Shown piece after piece: positions 7,948-16,827 of a DNA stretch of 64,000 nt. The stretch's first letter is position 1. Each line of letters begins with the position of its first letter. Under the pieces are notes generated by a model that was given only the letters and a program-made list of their open reading frames with translations, had not been told where the DNA came from and did no database searches. The stretch is from Chromatiaceae bacterium (GTDB lineage Bacteria > Pseudomonadota > Gammaproteobacteria > Chromatiales > Chromatiaceae): NCBI GenBank assembly GCA_024235215.1, contig JACKMU010000003.1, positions 62,001 through 126,000 of the forward strand. Reading direction: 5' to 3'. Made by a program: the position numbers and the translations under genes.

Positions 7948-8502
7948 GTGGCATTACGTATAAAAAGTCATTGGTATAACGAAGATACTGCACGCTCCCT
8001 GCCTGAGATTGCCAGCGCCCTCGCCTACAACGCCTGGCGACTCGCGATGGACAAGGCGATCACACTGCACGGCGAGCAGTTTGTCTACGAAACAGATGAG
8101 CAACGTCTTGATGTAATCGCTGAGTACCTCATTTTTCAAATACAGCTGGTCGACCGTATCGCTCACCAGCGGATGGAGCAGGCGGACCGCCAGCAATTGA
8201 TCACCGCGCTCGCCAGGCGCCTGGCGGAGCACATGCAGGAGAATAGCCTGGAACTGCTGGGTAATGGAGAACACGATAAGCTGTTTATCGAGCGTCTCAA
8301 TCTGCGTGCCCAGGAGTATGCCGAGTTGGGATTCTCCGAAGAGGGACCCAGCTACCCCTTCATGCGCCATCTAGGGTACGAAATTCAGCAGATCATGGGC
8401 TCCAGCCAGGAGAATCGCTGGGTAATCGACCAGGTCATGGATAAGGATGCGCCCGAGGTATACCAGCAGTTGAAACGTATGCTGCGCAATCTTTTCATGT
8501 AA
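7948..8502 (+). CDS. Uncharacterised 184-aa partner of MoxR/VWA module
   Basis: 184 aa from a GTG at 7948, with GGAGACAG just before it. Almost entirely helical and acidic, with no cysteine-rich, membrane or signal features. It is 20 bases before the MoxR ATPase and ends with MLRNLFM. Position suggests an accessory factor or substrate of the AAA/VWA module (inference). I do not recognise the family. Confidence 0.72.
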   Translation: MALRIKSHWYNEDTARSLPEIASALAYNAWRLAMDKAITLHGEQFVYETDEQRLDVIAEYLIFQIQLVDRIAHQRMEQADRQQLITALARRLAEHMQENSLELLGNGEHDKLFIERLNLRAQEYAELGFSEEGPSYPFMRHLGYEIQQIMGSSQENRWVIDQVMDKDAPEVYQQLKRMLRNLFM

Positions 8503-8522
8503 GCCAAGACTGAGGAGTCGTA

Positions 8523-9566
8523 ATGCGCCCCGTCCAGATATTGACCATTCTGAACCTTGAATTTGCCAGTACCCATAAGGGGCATCACACACCGGTGATG
8601 CTTTGGGGACCGCCTGGCGTCGGCAAATCTCAGATGGTGGCTCAGGTTGCACGCAAGCACCGGGTGCCGGTAATCGATATTCGTCTGTCACAGATGGAGC
8701 CGAGCGATCTGCGCGGAATTCCATTCCGTAGTGGCAATCAGGTGGAGTGGGCGGTGCCTGCGCTGCTGCCTGACGCCAACCACCACGGTCACGAGGGTAT
8801 ACTTTTTCTCGACGAAATCACCTCCGCGCCACCGGCGGTATCCGCAGCTGCTTATCAATTGATTCTGGATCGCCGCCTGGGAGAGTATCAAGTGCCGGAA
8901 CACTGGGCTATCTTCGCTGCCGGTAACCGCCAGGGGGATCGTGGGGTCACCTATACCATGCCAGCCCCGCTGGCCAACCGCTTCTCCCACTTCGAGGTAG
9001 AGACCAATCTGGATGACTGGGTGAGCTGGGCCTATCACAACGCGATCGATGAACGCATCATCGCCTTTCTGCGTTTTCGACCCGAGCTGCTGTTCGATTT
9101 CGACCCGGCACATAACCCGGTAGCCTTTCCCTCACCGCGCTCCTGGGAATTTGCTCACCGCGCACTGCATAAGTTCAGTGAGCATCCCCTGCTGTTACAG
9201 GGTGCACTACAAGCCTGTGTCGGCCCTTCCGCCGGTATAGAGTTGCACGCCTTCGTCAATAGTCTCGATCAGATGCCTGATCTGGATGCGATTACAGCAG
9301 GAATAGAGGTTGCGGTTCCCAATGAAATCGACCTGCAGTATGCGGTTGCGGCGGCTCTGGTCGGACGCGCTATTCGCGCATACGGACAGGGGACGGGTAG
9401 AGAGATCATCGGTAACATTCTGCGTTATGCCGGACGATTTCCGCAGCGTGAGATGGGAGTGATGCTGGTGTCGGACATGCACCGGGCGATCGGCTCGGCG
9501 GTTTTCGAAGTACCTGAATTTATGGATTGGGCACAACAGGTGGCTGACGTGATGTTGTTTGAATAA
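8523..9566 (+). CDS. MoxR-family AAA+ ATPase
   Basis: 347 aa. Walker A GPPGVGKS at residues 29-36 and Walker B ILFLDE at about 93-98 are intact, followed by SAAAYQLILDRRLGEYQ and a sensor-1 type AAGNRQGD. MoxR ATPases work with VWA-domain partners as chaperones for cofactor insertion or complex assembly. Here the VWA partner follows at 9614 and a 184-aa helical protein precedes, a three-gene operon with short gaps. The client is unknown; assembly of a sulfur or electron-transport enzyme would be only a guess. Confidence 0.92.
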   Translation: MRPVQILTILNLEFASTHKGHHTPVMLWGPPGVGKSQMVAQVARKHRVPVIDIRLSQMEPSDLRGIPFRSGNQVEWAVPALLPDANHHGHEGILFLDEITSAPPAVSAAAYQLILDRRLGEYQVPEHWAIFAAGNRQGDRGVTYTMPAPLANRFSHFEVETNLDDWVSWAYHNAIDERIIAFLRFRPELLFDFDPAHNPVAFPSPRSWEFAHRALHKFSEHPLLLQGALQACVGPSAGIELHAFVNSLDQMPDLDAITAGIEVAVPNEIDLQYAVAAALVGRAIRAYGQGTGREIIGNILRYAGRFPQREMGVMLVSDMHRAIGSAVFEVPEFMDWAQQVADVMLFE

Positions 9567-9613
9567 ACTGATCCAAACTTTACCAAATGCCGAACTCACC
9601 CGATTGGAGCAGT

Positions 9614-10852
9614 ATGGATCGATCCAAAATAGCGACCAAACTGGCCGCAGCGCGCACCAGGCTGATCCTGGACAAGCCATTCCTGGGCGCGCTGGTGCTG
9701 CGTCTGCCGATGGAAGGAGTGACCGCGGAGTGGTGCCCCACCACTGCGACCGATGCACGCAAATTCTATTACAACCCGACCTATATCGATGCCCTGTCGC
9801 TGGACGAGACCCAGTTCATTCTGGCACACGAAGCGCTGCACTGCGCCCTTTCCCACTTTGCCCGCCGAGGACATCGGGCCAGACACCGCTGGGATATCGC
9901 CTGCGACTTCGCTATCAATCCGCTGTTGGTCGACGATAATTTAATCCCTCCCCCGGGCAGCCTGCTGCTAGACCAATTTCGCGGTATGACCGCGGAAGAG
10001 ATCTATCCACTGCTGAGCGAATTCGAAGACCAGCAGACGCTCGATAACCATGCCTACGACAGGGAAAACCAACAAGGAAGTTCTGGCCGGAACGAACGTG
10101 ACCTGCCCCGACAGGATACAGGAGGTGGCAAACACCGGGAGAAACAGTCTAGTGAGCCGGCTGCAGGAGAGGAGCATAGTGATAGCGGTGATGCTCCCGA
10201 ACCACAGCCTCTCACTCCGGATGAACGGGAGAGACTCTCGGTGCAGTGGCAGCAGCGCCTGGCTGGTGCAGCCCAACAGGCACTGCAATCGGGAAAACTG
10301 GGCGGCACACTGGCACGCATGATCGACCACCTACTGCAGCCACAACTACCCTGGCGCATGCTGCTGGCACGCTATATGACCAGTAGCGCACGCGACGATT
10401 TCAGCTATATGCGTCCGTCCAGGCGGGAGGGAGATTTCATTCTTCCCAGTCTGCGCAGTCAACAGATCGATTTGATCGTCGCACTGGACACCAGCGGTTC
10501 GATCGATGATGACGACTGCGAGCAGTTCCTTAGCGAAGTAGATGCACTCAAAGGGCAGGTGCGCGCCCGGGTGACACTGCTGGCCTGCGATGCACTACTC
10601 TCTGACCAGGGACCCTGGATCTTCGAACCATGGGAGGAGTTGAAACTACCGCAGAGCTTTCGTGGCGGTGGCGGCACCAGCTTCAAACCGGTATTCGACT
10701 GGGTGGAACAGCATGGGCTGAGACCGGAAGTTCTGATCTACTTCACGGATGCAGAAGGAGAGTTTCCAAAAAATGAACCTGACTACCCGGTCATCTGGCT
10801 GGTTAAAGGTAAAGAGAAGGTACCCTGGGGCCAGCGTATCCAACTGAATTAG
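9614..10852 (+). CDS. DUF2201-type putative metallopeptidase/VWA protein
   Basis: About 412 aa from ATG 9614 (GGAG four bases before; ATG 9587 has no ribosome site). The N-terminal part carries HEALHCALSHF at residues 72-82, a zincin-like HExxH; the middle is a low-complexity acidic stretch with many Gln, Glu and Ser (about 150-220); the C-terminal part is a VWA-like domain with DTSGS near residue 292, GGGGTSF and FTDAEG, which can form a MIDAS metal site. This is the usual partner of a MoxR ATPase, and it follows one by 47 bases. Cytoplasmic; no signal peptide. Confidence 0.85.
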   Translation: MDRSKIATKLAAARTRLILDKPFLGALVLRLPMEGVTAEWCPTTATDARKFYYNPTYIDALSLDETQFILAHEALHCALSHFARRGHRARHRWDIACDFAINPLLVDDNLIPPPGSLLLDQFRGMTAEEIYPLLSEFEDQQTLDNHAYDRENQQGSSGRNERDLPRQDTGGGKHREKQSSEPAAGEEHSDSGDAPEPQPLTPDERERLSVQWQQRLAGAAQQALQSGKLGGTLARMIDHLLQPQLPWRMLLARYMTSSARDDFSYMRPSRREGDFILPSLRSQQIDLIVALDTSGSIDDDDCEQFLSEVDALKGQVRARVTLLACDALLSDQGPWIFEPWEELKLPQSFRGGGGTSFKPVFDWVEQHGLRPEVLIYFTDAEGEFPKNEPDYPVIWLVKGKEKVPWGQRIQLN

Positions 10853-10966
10853 ACCGAAGCTCCCTGTGTTCGCACCACAGCGAGCACTCGAATGAGCGAC
10901 CAAGGCGGATCATGCCGTAGCAGATCCGGTGAAAGGATTGAACTAACTCATCTCTTTTCTGTCATT

Positions 10967-12466
10967 ATGCCCATGCATGCCTCACCCTTGTTCCGCAGAA
11001 AACCGCGGGTAAACCTGATCCGCCTGGTGTTGTTTCTGTTTGTGCAATCATTGTTGGCACCCTCGGGTTACGCCGACAACTTCGCGTTACCGGAGATTGG
11101 CGATCCATCCGGCAACCTGCTCAGCCACAGTGGCGAGGTTCGCCTCGGCAAGGCATTCATGCGCAGTGTACGTTCCTCCCAACCGGTCAACTCTGATCCA
11201 CTGCTGAATGACTACATCCAGTCACTCGGCGATCGTCTGGCAAAAAACAGTGATAACCCTGGCCGGGTATTCCATTTTTTTCTGCTTGACGATGCGCAGG
11301 TAAACGCGTTTGCCGGACCCGGCGGTTATATCGGAGTAAACACCGGACTGGTTACCACGACCGAATCGGAGAGCGAACTGGCATCAGTCCTCAGTCATGA
11401 GATCGCCCATATCACTCAAAACCACCTGGTGAGAACCTTTGATGCACTGCAGCGATTGAGCCTGCCGGCTGCCGCAATCGCACTTACTGCGCTGCTGATT
11501 GGCGCTGCAACCAAGCAGGCGGATGCCGGTCTGGCGATCGCAACCGGTGTGCAGGCAGGGATGGCGCAGAGCCAGATCAATTTCACCCGCGCCCACGAAG
11601 AGGAGGCGGATAGCTTGGGAATCCAGATATTGGCGAAAGCCGGATTCGATCCTCAGGCGATGCCGACTTTCTTTGACCGGATGGGACAGGCGACTCGATT
11701 GTACAGCAGTGGAGAGTTGCCAGAGTTTCTCCGCACCCACCCCGTCACCAGCAACCGGATCGCCGATGCCCGCGGACGGGCCGGCGACTATCCCTACCGA
11801 CAGAGTCCGGACAGCCTGGAGTACCACCTGGTACGCTCTGCGCTGAAATACACCCAGTTCAACAGTTCCAGGGAAGCGGTGACTTATTTCAGGGAGAATC
11901 TGATTAACAACCGCTATCGCAGCGAAGAGGGGACGCGCTACGGTTACACGCTGGCACTGATCGCCGATCGTCAGTTCAAAGAAGCCCGGAAACAGCTCGA
12001 CCTGCTGCTGCGAAAGCGGCCAGAGCAGATCGCCTACATCGACGCAGAGGCACTGCTGTTGGAAAAAACAGGAAAACGGAGAGAGGCGCAGCAGGTGATT
12101 CAGGACGCACTTGAGCTCTACCCGGGCAACTTGGTGCTGAGTATGCGTAATGCGATACTCCTGCTCGACATCGGTTCAGCGCAGCAGGCGTTAACACTCC
12201 TGGAGACGCAGCTTCAGGGTCGTCCTGAGGATGAGAGGCTCTACCATCTTGCTGCTCGCGCGGCGGGTGATGCAGGAAAAACCAGCTTGGCACACCAATA
12301 TATGGCAGAATACTATTATTATTCGGGCGAACTGGAATCGGCAGTGCGGCAGTTGCAGATCGCACTGCAGGATAACTCAATCGATTATTACCGCAGCGCC
12401 CGCCTGACAGCAAGACTGCGGATGCTGGAGGATGAATCGAACGAACTGAAACGCCGTAATGAATAA
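10967..12466 (+). CDS. bepA: Periplasmic M48 metalloprotease, BepA-like
   Basis: About 499 aa from ATG 10967; an ATG at 10892 would put 25 extra residues before the signal peptide. The signal peptide has a hydrophobic core LIRLVLFLFVQSLLA and ends near GYA. The zinc motif HEIAH is at about residue 145, with the third ligand region HEEEADSLG. The C-terminal third is TPR repeats, as in BepA/YfgC, which assists or degrades outer-membrane proteins such as LptD. Length agrees with BepA (about 490 aa). It stands alone on plus upstream of soxY. Confidence 0.9.
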   Translation: MPMHASPLFRRKPRVNLIRLVLFLFVQSLLAPSGYADNFALPEIGDPSGNLLSHSGEVRLGKAFMRSVRSSQPVNSDPLLNDYIQSLGDRLAKNSDNPGRVFHFFLLDDAQVNAFAGPGGYIGVNTGLVTTTESESELASVLSHEIAHITQNHLVRTFDALQRLSLPAAAIALTALLIGAATKQADAGLAIATGVQAGMAQSQINFTRAHEEEADSLGIQILAKAGFDPQAMPTFFDRMGQATRLYSSGELPEFLRTHPVTSNRIADARGRAGDYPYRQSPDSLEYHLVRSALKYTQFNSSREAVTYFRENLINNRYRSEEGTRYGYTLALIADRQFKEARKQLDLLLRKRPEQIAYIDAEALLLEKTGKRREAQQVIQDALELYPGNLVLSMRNAILLLDIGSAQQALTLLETQLQGRPEDERLYHLAARAAGDAGKTSLAHQYMAEYYYYSGELESAVRQLQIALQDNSIDYYRSARLTARLRMLEDESNELKRRNE

Positions 12467-12784
12467 CCCTTGGCGCGACGCCGGCGTGCGATGGTGATTA
12501 CCCAGCGCATATCCTGCAACTATTTGCCATCTGCGCTTCATCGGGTATGCTAGTTGGGGAATCGAAAGGAGTACCAGGAAGTCAGTTCATTCAGAAAAAT
12601 CTACTGGATTGAAAATAATACAAAAAATATTATTACAACATCATTACGTGGTGATCCCCGAGTAAAGCGTATACCGGACATCAGGCTATCGCACCGGTGA
12701 CAACAGACTGGTGGCTGTACTTGTCGCCAGCGAAGTCGACCGGAACAGATTACCAACCTACTACCATTTTTTTACAGGAGATGA
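12467..12784 (+). promoter_or_regulatory. Intergenic region upstream of soxY
   Basis: 318 bases with no gene. It contains an AT-rich dyad AATAATACAAAAAATATTATT (about 12608-12628) and ends with the soxY ribosome site AGGAG at 12776-12780. A promoter for soxY is expected here, but I could not identify a well-spaced -35/-10 pair. Confidence 0.35.
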
Positions 12785-12787
12785 ATG

Positions 12788-13264
12788 ATGGAAACTGATG
12801 TGAAACGAAGAATCCTGCTGAAAGGGTCGATGGCGGCTGGTGCCCTTGGCGTCGCAGTCGCCGCAGGGCTGCTGACACCCACGAGAGTGATTGCAGCCTG
12901 GCCAGACAAAGCGTTCGCGGCAAAGGCAATGCCGGATATGCTGCTGGAGTTGATGGGCGGTGAAAATCCCGAAGAGAGCGCCGATATCAAAATCAAAGCA
13001 CCTGATATTGCTGAGAATGGTGCCGTTGTGCCCGTCACCATCTCAACGACCATCGCGGGAGCTCAATCAATAGCGGTCATTGCGATGAACAATCCAGCAC
13101 CACTCGTTGCCAGCTATGATCTCGGCGAAGGCGTCGAAGGCTTCGTCTCCACCCGAATCAAGATGGGCAAGAGCGGTGACGTGGTCGCAGTGGTAAAGGC
13201 AGATGGCAAACTCTACAGTGCCAAGAAAGGTGTAAAGGTCACAATCGGCGGCTGCGGGGGGTGA
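12788..13264 (+). CDS. soxY: Sulfur-carrier protein SoxY
   Basis: About 158 aa from ATG 12788 (7 bases after AGGAG; ATG 12785 is also in frame). A twin-arginine type signal KRRILLKGSM is followed by an Ala-rich hydrophobic stretch, as in SoxY proteins exported folded with SoxZ. The C-terminal swinging arm GGCGG, whose cysteine carries thiosulfate-derived sulfur, is the last five residues. SoxY acts in the periplasm in thiosulfate oxidation. soxZ follows, but after 243 bases. soxXAB and soxCD are not in this window, a dispersed arrangement common in Dsr-containing sulfur oxidisers. Confidence 0.96.
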   Translation: METDVKRRILLKGSMAAGALGVAVAAGLLTPTRVIAAWPDKAFAAKAMPDMLLELMGGENPEESADIKIKAPDIAENGAVVPVTISTTIAGAQSIAVIAMNNPAPLVASYDLGEGVEGFVSTRIKMGKSGDVVAVVKADGKLYSAKKGVKVTIGGCGG

Positions 13265-13302
13265 GCAAGATAAATCAGTCCTGTGGACTGAATTTATCTT
13301 GC
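13265..13302 (+). other. Stem-loop directly after soxY
   Basis: GCAAGATAAATCAGTCC (13265-13281) pairs with GGACTGAATTTATCTTGC (13285-13302), a 17-bp stem with one bulged base and a 3-nt loop, starting one base after the soxY stop. No T-run follows, so it may be an mRNA stability or attenuation element more than a full terminator. Confidence 0.6.
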
Positions 13303-13306
13303 GAAC

Positions 13307-13327
13307 GTCCGGCAGGGATTGCCGGAC
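13307..13327 (+). other. Second hairpin in the soxY-soxZ gap
   Basis: GTCCGGCA (13307-13314) pairs with TGCCGGAC (13320-13327) around a 5-nt loop, four bases after the larger stem-loop. The rest of the gap to soxZ (13328-13507) holds no gene; a diverged echo of TTGCGAACG...CCGGCAG occurs as CTGCGAACGCCTGACAG near 13411. Confidence 0.5.
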
Positions 13328-13507
13328 CGGACCGAGGCTACAGGGATGTATTGGGTAAAAGTGCGAGCAGCAAGTGTTACCAAATAGACAATCCCGTCGA
13401 CTGATTAATGCTGCGAACGCCTGACAGAGTGACCTGACAAGTAATACAGCCCGGTTGACGACACAGCACCCTCGAGCAGCCTAACAGAATTCAGAGGAAA
13501 TTAAGAT

Positions 13508-13822
13508 ATGTCATCAAATACTATCAAGATCAGAGCCAAGCTGAGTGACGATGTCACCACCGTCAAGGCATTGATAACCCATCCCATGGAAACCGGTGCC
13601 CGTAAAGACAAGGATGGGCAAGTGATTCCAGCCCATTTCATACAGGAAGTGACCTGTGAATCCGGCGGCAAAACCCTGTTGACAGCGTACTGGAGCGGAG
13701 GTGTATCCAAGAACCCGTACCTCTCGTTCAAGTTTGCGGGCGGCAACAAAGGCGACTCATTGAAGCTCTCCTGGAAAGACAACAAAGGTGAGAGCGCTTC
13801 GGAAGAGGCGACGATCGACTGA
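13508..13822 (+). CDS. soxZ: SoxZ, partner of SoxY
   Basis: 104 aa, the normal SoxZ length, with the family start KIRAKLSDDVTTVKALITHPMETG and IPAHFIQEVTCESGGKTLLTAYW. SoxZ lacks a signal peptide and is exported bound to SoxY, forming the periplasmic SoxYZ sulfur carrier. The ribosome site AGAGGAAAT lies just upstream. The separation from soxY (243 bases with hairpins) is unusual, since the two are mostly adjacent. Confidence 0.96.
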   Translation: MSSNTIKIRAKLSDDVTTVKALITHPMETGARKDKDGQVIPAHFIQEVTCESGGKTLLTAYWSGGVSKNPYLSFKFAGGNKGDSLKLSWKDNKGESASEEATID

Positions 13823-13843
13823 CCGTGAGCTTATCCGTCTGAC

Positions 13844-13864
13844 ACCCGGGGTATGGCCCCGGGT
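13844..13864 (+). terminator. GC-rich stem-loop after soxZ
   Basis: ACCCGGGG (13844-13851) and CCCCGGGT (13857-13864) form a perfect 8-bp stem with a 5-nt loop 21 bases after the soxZ stop. The following sequence is TGTCTGTC, with only a weak T content. Probable terminator of soxYZ. Confidence 0.6.
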
Positions 13865-13985
13865 TGTCTGTCGAACGCCGCCATACTCGGTCAGCCTGGG
13901 ATTTTCTCCGTGTTGCGAATCTGCCGAGTCATGCCGGCAGCTGATTTAATCCTCTCTAACCAAAAGCCTCGACCGGCTGGTAGCG

Positions 13986-14912
13986 CTAAGTACCCACCCG
14001 CTCTGACTCAGGTTCTTCATCCAACTCGATCAAACCGTCACCGCTGATATCCAGCACCAGGGTCTCATCATTTTTCCTCGCTTCCTCATCCGCGTTGGAG
14101 ATAACGATGGTCTCATCATGCCCGGAGAGTCCAGCGTCGAGATCGATGTCTATCACTTCATTGAACAGGTTACCGGACGCTTGCTGACCCACCACCTGCC
14201 CGCCTATCTGTTGTGGCTGTTGTATCCAGGTATCCGAATTATCAGACACACCAACCTCGGGGTAACTCTCCCGGGACGGCAGTTTATCCGTAGCTCCGCG
14301 CGAAGCCGCCATCTCTTCCTGCCTCTCCTCACCGGCAGTCTGATTCGACTCAGCAAGCTTATTTTTGTCCTCCGGACTGACAGCACCGCCACTGTACATA
14401 GAAGCGTACTCGTTGAGCATCGTCCCCATAGTATCCATGGTTATGCTCAGCTCTGTGGTAAGACGTTCGTTCTCCTCTTTGAGCACCGCAATCTCGGAGT
14501 TAAGTTCGAGCTCCTTCTCTTCCCACCCGCTATCAGCTTTGGGAATTTCGATACTTCGATAAGGCCTGGTCACCCCTTCGCATTCGGCGTTCAGTACTTC
14601 AAGCAGCTGGACATCCCGTCTTACGAAAAGATTAATCAACGCCTGGTAAAAACGTTTCTCTTCACGGGAGATCTCGTTCACAACGGCATCCAATGCTTCA
14701 CCTTCGATGCCAAAGTTTTTCTGCATCAGAGACCGGGTCTCATCACGACGACGGGATTCGTCCTCCTTGATTCGCCGGATGAGCTTTGCTATGGCCCGGC
14801 GTTCATTCCTCTTCCTGAAAAATCCCGCAATGACAAACCCGACAGAGATCGCGATAAGTACAAGCAGCAGCTCACTTAACGTCAACAGCAGCAGAGGGTT
14901 TATCGCTATCAT
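13986..14912 (-). CDS. Membrane-anchored coiled-coil protein, partner of VWA protein
   Basis: 308 aa. One N-terminal membrane segment (LLLLTLSELLLVLIAISVGFV) is followed by a basic region, an extended helical/coiled-coil part (about 40-190, with a leucine/glutamate-rich repeat near 135-170), and an acidic low-complexity tail rich in Glu, Asp, Gln and Ser. Its ATG overlaps the TGA of the upstream VWA gene (ATGA), so the two are translationally coupled. I recognise no family. The tail resembles a protein-interaction or response surface such as FHA or phosphothreonine targets (inference). Confidence 0.75.
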   Translation of the reverse strand: MIAINPLLLLTLSELLLVLIAISVGFVIAGFFRKRNERRAIAKLIRRIKEDESRRRDETRSLMQKNFGIEGEALDAVVNEISREEKRFYQALINLFVRRDVQLLEVLNAECEGVTRPYRSIEIPKADSGWEEKELELNSEIAVLKEENERLTTELSITMDTMGTMLNEYASMYSGGAVSPEDKNKLAESNQTAGEERQEEMAASRGATDKLPSRESYPEVGVSDNSDTWIQQPQQIGGQVVGQQASGNLFNEVIDIDLDAGLSGHDETIVISNADEEARKNDETLVLDISGDGLIELDEEPESERVGT

Positions 14913-16699
14913 CCCGCTACTCCTTTTACTGCTGTCTCATCCTCATCGTCGAGCAGCTGAATATGATCCCTGCTGTTATTTTTCTTGACCCACCAGTAGG
15001 CCGTACCTGCAATCAACAGCAGTAGCAGATTGCCAACGCCAAACAGACTGCCCAGCATCACCCAGTCAGGCGCTTCCGTTTCACTGGCAGCCTTAGCGGG
15101 ATCGGTTGGCGCAGCAATCGTAGCGAGAGAGGGCATCGCTCCCTCGATCTGCTGTGGTTCAAGATCGATCTCCAGCTGGTTCCCGGACCGGGTCTTTGCC
15201 GACAGATGCACCTCCAGACTCCAGCTTCCCGCCAGGGTTGCAGGGTCGACTTGAATCTCCCAGCCAACCCCGGATGCCGCCGGCAATACCATCACCGGAT
15301 GAGAGCCGTACTGATCGGAACTGAGACTTCCCTGAATCGAGACTGCGGTCGGATCCAGCAGATCTGTGTCCGGAATCAGTGTCACTCGTCTGGTCGAATC
15401 GGGCTTCTCTCCCTTACTGATTTCCACGCGATACGATGGCACGATGGTGAAGGTCTGGCGCTGCTCTCGCTTGAATGTCTTTCCCTCCACATTCAGCAGT
15501 AAATCCACCGTTCCCTCGGTCGCCTGATCCCCCAGAATCAGTGTATACTCACCATCACCCGCCTGAGCATCGCCCTGCTTCCCGTCATCGAACAATGTTC
15601 TTGGCTCTGTCGGACCCTGCGCATCACTCTGCTCGACCTGTAGATTGATTAACTCAAGAAAACCAGGCTGGGTGATCTTCTCTCCACCCTGTGTGAAATG
15701 CACTAACAGCGGTAGTTGCTCCCCAAGCGCCAGCTTGTTCGGCAGCTCGGTAGCCTGCATCTTCAAATCGGTGACCACCATCACCCGGTTATCTGGATCC
15801 ACTGCTGCCTGAATGAGCCATTCACCGACCTCGGGATTGCTGATAGTGAGTAGATCGTAACCCTCATCCCGGTGCCAGCTGACATTGTCCGGCGCATCAG
15901 TCGCGCCAAAAGTGCTGCCTGATGGGGTGGTCACCTGAGTGGGCCGAGCCGAATCACCTCTGAAAACCAGCAGTGTCGCTTCGCTGATGCTGCTGTCGAT
16001 AGTGAATCTGTTCTCTTTCAACGGAACACTGTCTGGCCGTCCCACCTTTTCAAACAGACGCAGAAAGATGCGCTGGAGCTGAGCCGCATCGTTTACCTGT
16101 TCATACCAGCCACCAGTCTGATCGGAGAGGAGCTTCATCAATTCATGATCCGCCCGATCTGACAGTGCTATGGTATGTACCTTGGCACCATACTCCTGCA
16201 GTCGTGGCAGCAGTTGGGTAAGAATACGTTCTCTGGAGGCGTCGTTTTGTGCGATATCCTTGGAGATGTCTACCACACCATCGGTCAGCAAAATCAGATG
16301 TCTGCGGTAATTCACAGCGGCGGTCGCGTGCTGCCAGTCGGCAACGGAGCGTTCGAGTGCCTCCTCTATATTGGTGAACAACCCCCGGGAATGAATCTTG
16401 CCGGCACCCTGACGTGCTCTGATTTTCCAGGCATTATCCACTTTCCCCAACGGAACCAGCATGTTGACATACTGACCAAAGGTCCAGACACCAGCCCGTG
16501 CGTCCTCCGGTAAGAGTCCTACCAGCAGACGCAGTGCTGGTCGGCGAAGATTGGCGGGATCATTGGTCTTCATGCTGCCGGATACGTCTATCAAAATGCG
16601 GGTATCAACGCCCTCGACACCTTCCGCTGCAGCCAACGAGGCAGCTGACGCAAGCAGCAGACAGATCAGTGCAGTAATCGATTGATATCTGGGCAACAC
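14909..16699 (-). CDS. VWA-domain membrane protein
   Basis: 596 aa. Signal peptide to about residue 25 (ALICLLLASAASLAAAEG), then a VWA domain at about 30-220 with the MIDAS motif DVSGS near residue 38 and LILLTDG near 140, followed by beta-rich Ig-like segments, and a C-terminal membrane helix (LFGVGNLLLLLIAGTAYWWV) with a short cytoplasmic tail. The bulk is therefore periplasmic. It is coupled by ATGA overlap to the coiled-coil membrane gene. Unlike the 9614 protein it has no MoxR partner nearby. Role unknown; mechanical or envelope-assembly roles are possible. Confidence 0.82.
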   Translation of the reverse strand: MLPRYQSITALICLLLASAASLAAAEGVEGVDTRILIDVSGSMKTNDPANLRRPALRLLVGLLPEDARAGVWTFGQYVNMLVPLGKVDNAWKIRARQGAGKIHSRGLFTNIEEALERSVADWQHATAAVNYRRHLILLTDGVVDISKDIAQNDASRERILTQLLPRLQEYGAKVHTIALSDRADHELMKLLSDQTGGWYEQVNDAAQLQRIFLRLFEKVGRPDSVPLKENRFTIDSSISEATLLVFRGDSARPTQVTTPSGSTFGATDAPDNVSWHRDEGYDLLTISNPEVGEWLIQAAVDPDNRVMVVTDLKMQATELPNKLALGEQLPLLVHFTQGGEKITQPGFLELINLQVEQSDAQGPTEPRTLFDDGKQGDAQAGDGEYTLILGDQATEGTVDLLLNVEGKTFKREQRQTFTIVPSYRVEISKGEKPDSTRRVTLIPDTDLLDPTAVSIQGSLSSDQYGSHPVMVLPAASGVGWEIQVDPATLAGSWSLEVHLSAKTRSGNQLEIDLEPQQIEGAMPSLATIAAPTDPAKAASETEAPDWVMLGSLFGVGNLLLLLIAGTAYWWVKKNNSRDHIQLLDDEDETAVKGVAG

Positions 16700-16827
16700 G
16701 CTGACTCTCCAATGGTCCGGTTATCGATTCAGTTAACGGCCACCGAATAAAAATACTTTAACTCCCGCCGGGATAATTCACTGACTTGGGAGAGATTCTG
16801 GTCAATCTGCCGCCTCAGCGGGACGAA

